Source: Phytohabitans flavus
GTDB lineage: Bacteria > Actinomycetota > Actinomycetes > Mycobacteriales > Micromonosporaceae
NCBI RefSeq assembly: GCF_011764545.1
Contig: NZ_AP022870.1
Coordinates: 7,508,001 to 7,572,000 of the forward strand
Reading direction: 5' to 3'
DNA: 64,000 bases
The position numbers and the translations under genes were made by a program. Of the stretch, positions 63,513 through 64,000 are shown piece by piece (position 1 is the stretch's first letter; the number at the start of each line of letters is the position of its first letter). The notes beneath the pieces are model-generated. The model did no database searches. It was given only the letters and a program-made list of their open reading frames with translations, and was not told where the DNA came from.

Positions 63513-63766
63513 TCAGCCGCCGGCGAAGGGGGAAGGACGTCGACGGTCACCCCGGCTGGTAGGGCCGCCCGGCGGTCGTGGCAGGCAACGCCGTCGACCA
63601 GGAAGCTGGCCGCCTTGAGTACGCCGCCGAGCCGCTCGCCGCGGCGAGCGGTCAGCTCGGCCGCCAGGTCGTCGAGGCAGAGGCCGGCCGGGGCGGGCTC
63701 CTCGGGTACGCCGGCGGCGGCTCGCGCGCCAGCGAAGTAACGCACGGTAATCGAGTCGCCGGACAT
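63513..63766 (-). CDS. moaD: Molybdopterin synthase sulfur carrier subunit MoaD, apparent frameshift
   Basis: A small ubiquitin-like protein whose C-terminal GlyGly carries sulfur for MoaE. It starts MSGDSITVRYFAGARAAAG and reads VDGVACHDRRAALPAGVTVDVLPP, then leaves the expected frame. Adding one base to the G run at 63528-63532 (plus strand) gives VLPPFAGG and a stop at 63513, the exact family end, for a normal length of 84 residues. Without the repair the frame runs on to 63299 through unrelated sequence. It begins two bases after the moaA stop. Confidence 0.88.
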
Positions 63767-63767
63767 G

Positions 63768-64000
63768 TCAACCGCCGATCGCCGACATCGGGCGGGCCGG
63801 CTGGAGGAACGTCGGGTCGTCGATGCCGTGCCCGGCCCGCTTGGCCCACATCGCGGTACGCCAGCGGCGGGCGATCTCCTCGTCGTCGGCGCCACCGCGC
63901 AGGGCGCCCCGGAGGTCCGACTCCTCCCTGGCGAAGAGGCAGTTGCGCACCTGGCCATCGGCGGTCAGCCGGGTGCGGTCGCAGTCGCCGCAGAACGGGC
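63768..64000 (-). CDS. moaA: GTP 3',8-cyclase MoaA, C-terminal part (gene continues beyond window)
   Basis: The visible part reads FCGDCDRTRLTADGQVRNCLF, holding the C-terminal cluster cysteines of this radical SAM enzyme, then REESDLRGALRGG and the family ending PARPMSAIGG. The N-terminal radical SAM CxxxCxxC lies beyond the window. It is followed directly by moaD, completing the split molybdenum cofactor set. Confidence 0.93.
   Translation of the reverse strand, partial: PFCGDCDRTRLTADGQVRNCLFAREESDLRGALRGGADDEEIARRWRTAMWAKRAGHGIDDPTFLQPARPMSAIGG

Noticed and set aside
1..64000. tRNA, rRNA, CRISPR arrays, insertion sequences, prophage
   Set aside because: Intergenic regions were scanned by eye; no cloverleaf, rRNA segment, spaced repeat array, transposase or phage structural gene was recognised. 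The only mobile element seen is the dnaB intein.

Overview
This window is GC-rich actinobacterial chromosome from the origin-proximal region. Gene order is the best clue to its source. The block rsmG-parA-parB ... cwlM-trxA-trxB-(anti-sigma)-sigM-pseudokinase-murJ-cca matches the conserved actinobacterial region next to oriC. It runs into the block ino1-padR-DUF5318-ponA-glycosyltransferase-rpsF-ssb-rpsR-rplI-dnaB, which in mycobacteria lies on the other side of oriC. Protein style suggests Micromonosporaceae (inference; genus not resolvable): a long disordered ParA N-terminus, a pseudokinase gene separate from murJ, and proline/glycine-rich membrane proteins.

Layout. 1-3.4 kb: 3' part of rsmG, then parA and parB. 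3.4-8.2 kb: about 4.7 kb with no credible gene. Six parS-like palindromes lie in or around this stretch (two in parA, one after parB, three in the desert). 8.2-12.5 kb: a degenerate HIT-fold protein, an aminotransferase/Ddl-like ligase pair and a GNAT protein. 12.5-21.4 kb (minus strand): cell-envelope and redox cluster cwlM, trxA, trxB, anti-sigma, sigM, pseudokinase, murJ and a conserved unknown. 21.4-24.5 kb: cca, a zinc-ribbon membrane protein and ogt. 24.5-31.5 kb: ino1 and its PadR regulator with a palindromic operator, DUF5318, ponA and a GT87-type mannosyltransferase. 31.5-34.6 kb: a large membrane protein and endonuclease IV. 35.6-37.2 kb: rpsF-ssb-rpsR-rplI with a structured leader. 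37.5-42.7 kb: a disordered membrane protein and dnaB, whose P-loop is split by a class-3-type intein carrying a LAGLIDADG endonuclease. 42.9-47.9 kb: a zinc-finger protein and a tightly overlapping operon of GGDEF-EAL protein, membrane glycosyltransferase and two CrcB fluoride channels. 48.5-53.0 kb: an AfsR/SARP-type STAND regulator and an HTH-nSTAND1 protein. 53.1-55.7 kb: molybdenum cofactor genes moaC-moaB-moeA-moaE. 55.7-60.1 kb: GT87, DoxX, an AAA ATPase and a membrane protein. 60.2-64 kb: an EndoQ-like PHP domain fused to a UvrD helicase, moaD and the 3' part of moaA.

Conserved genes are interrupted ten times by apparent frameshifts. Every one is restored by adding a single base, mostly in G/C runs. 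This pattern points to consensus deletions in the assembly rather than real pseudogenes, so I treat these genes as probably intact. They are ddl, the aminotransferase, the anti-sigma gene, the murJ-upstream gene, cca, the 37.5-39.4 kb gene (twice), the dnaB intein (twice) and moaD.

The most unusual items are the parS-studded gene desert, the Ala1 WCT intein in the DnaB P-loop, the EndoQ-UvrD fusion, the c-di-GMP/fluoride-channel operon, the rpsF leader and the inverted repeat upstream of padR-ino1. No tRNA, rRNA, CRISPR array, insertion sequence or prophage was seen.
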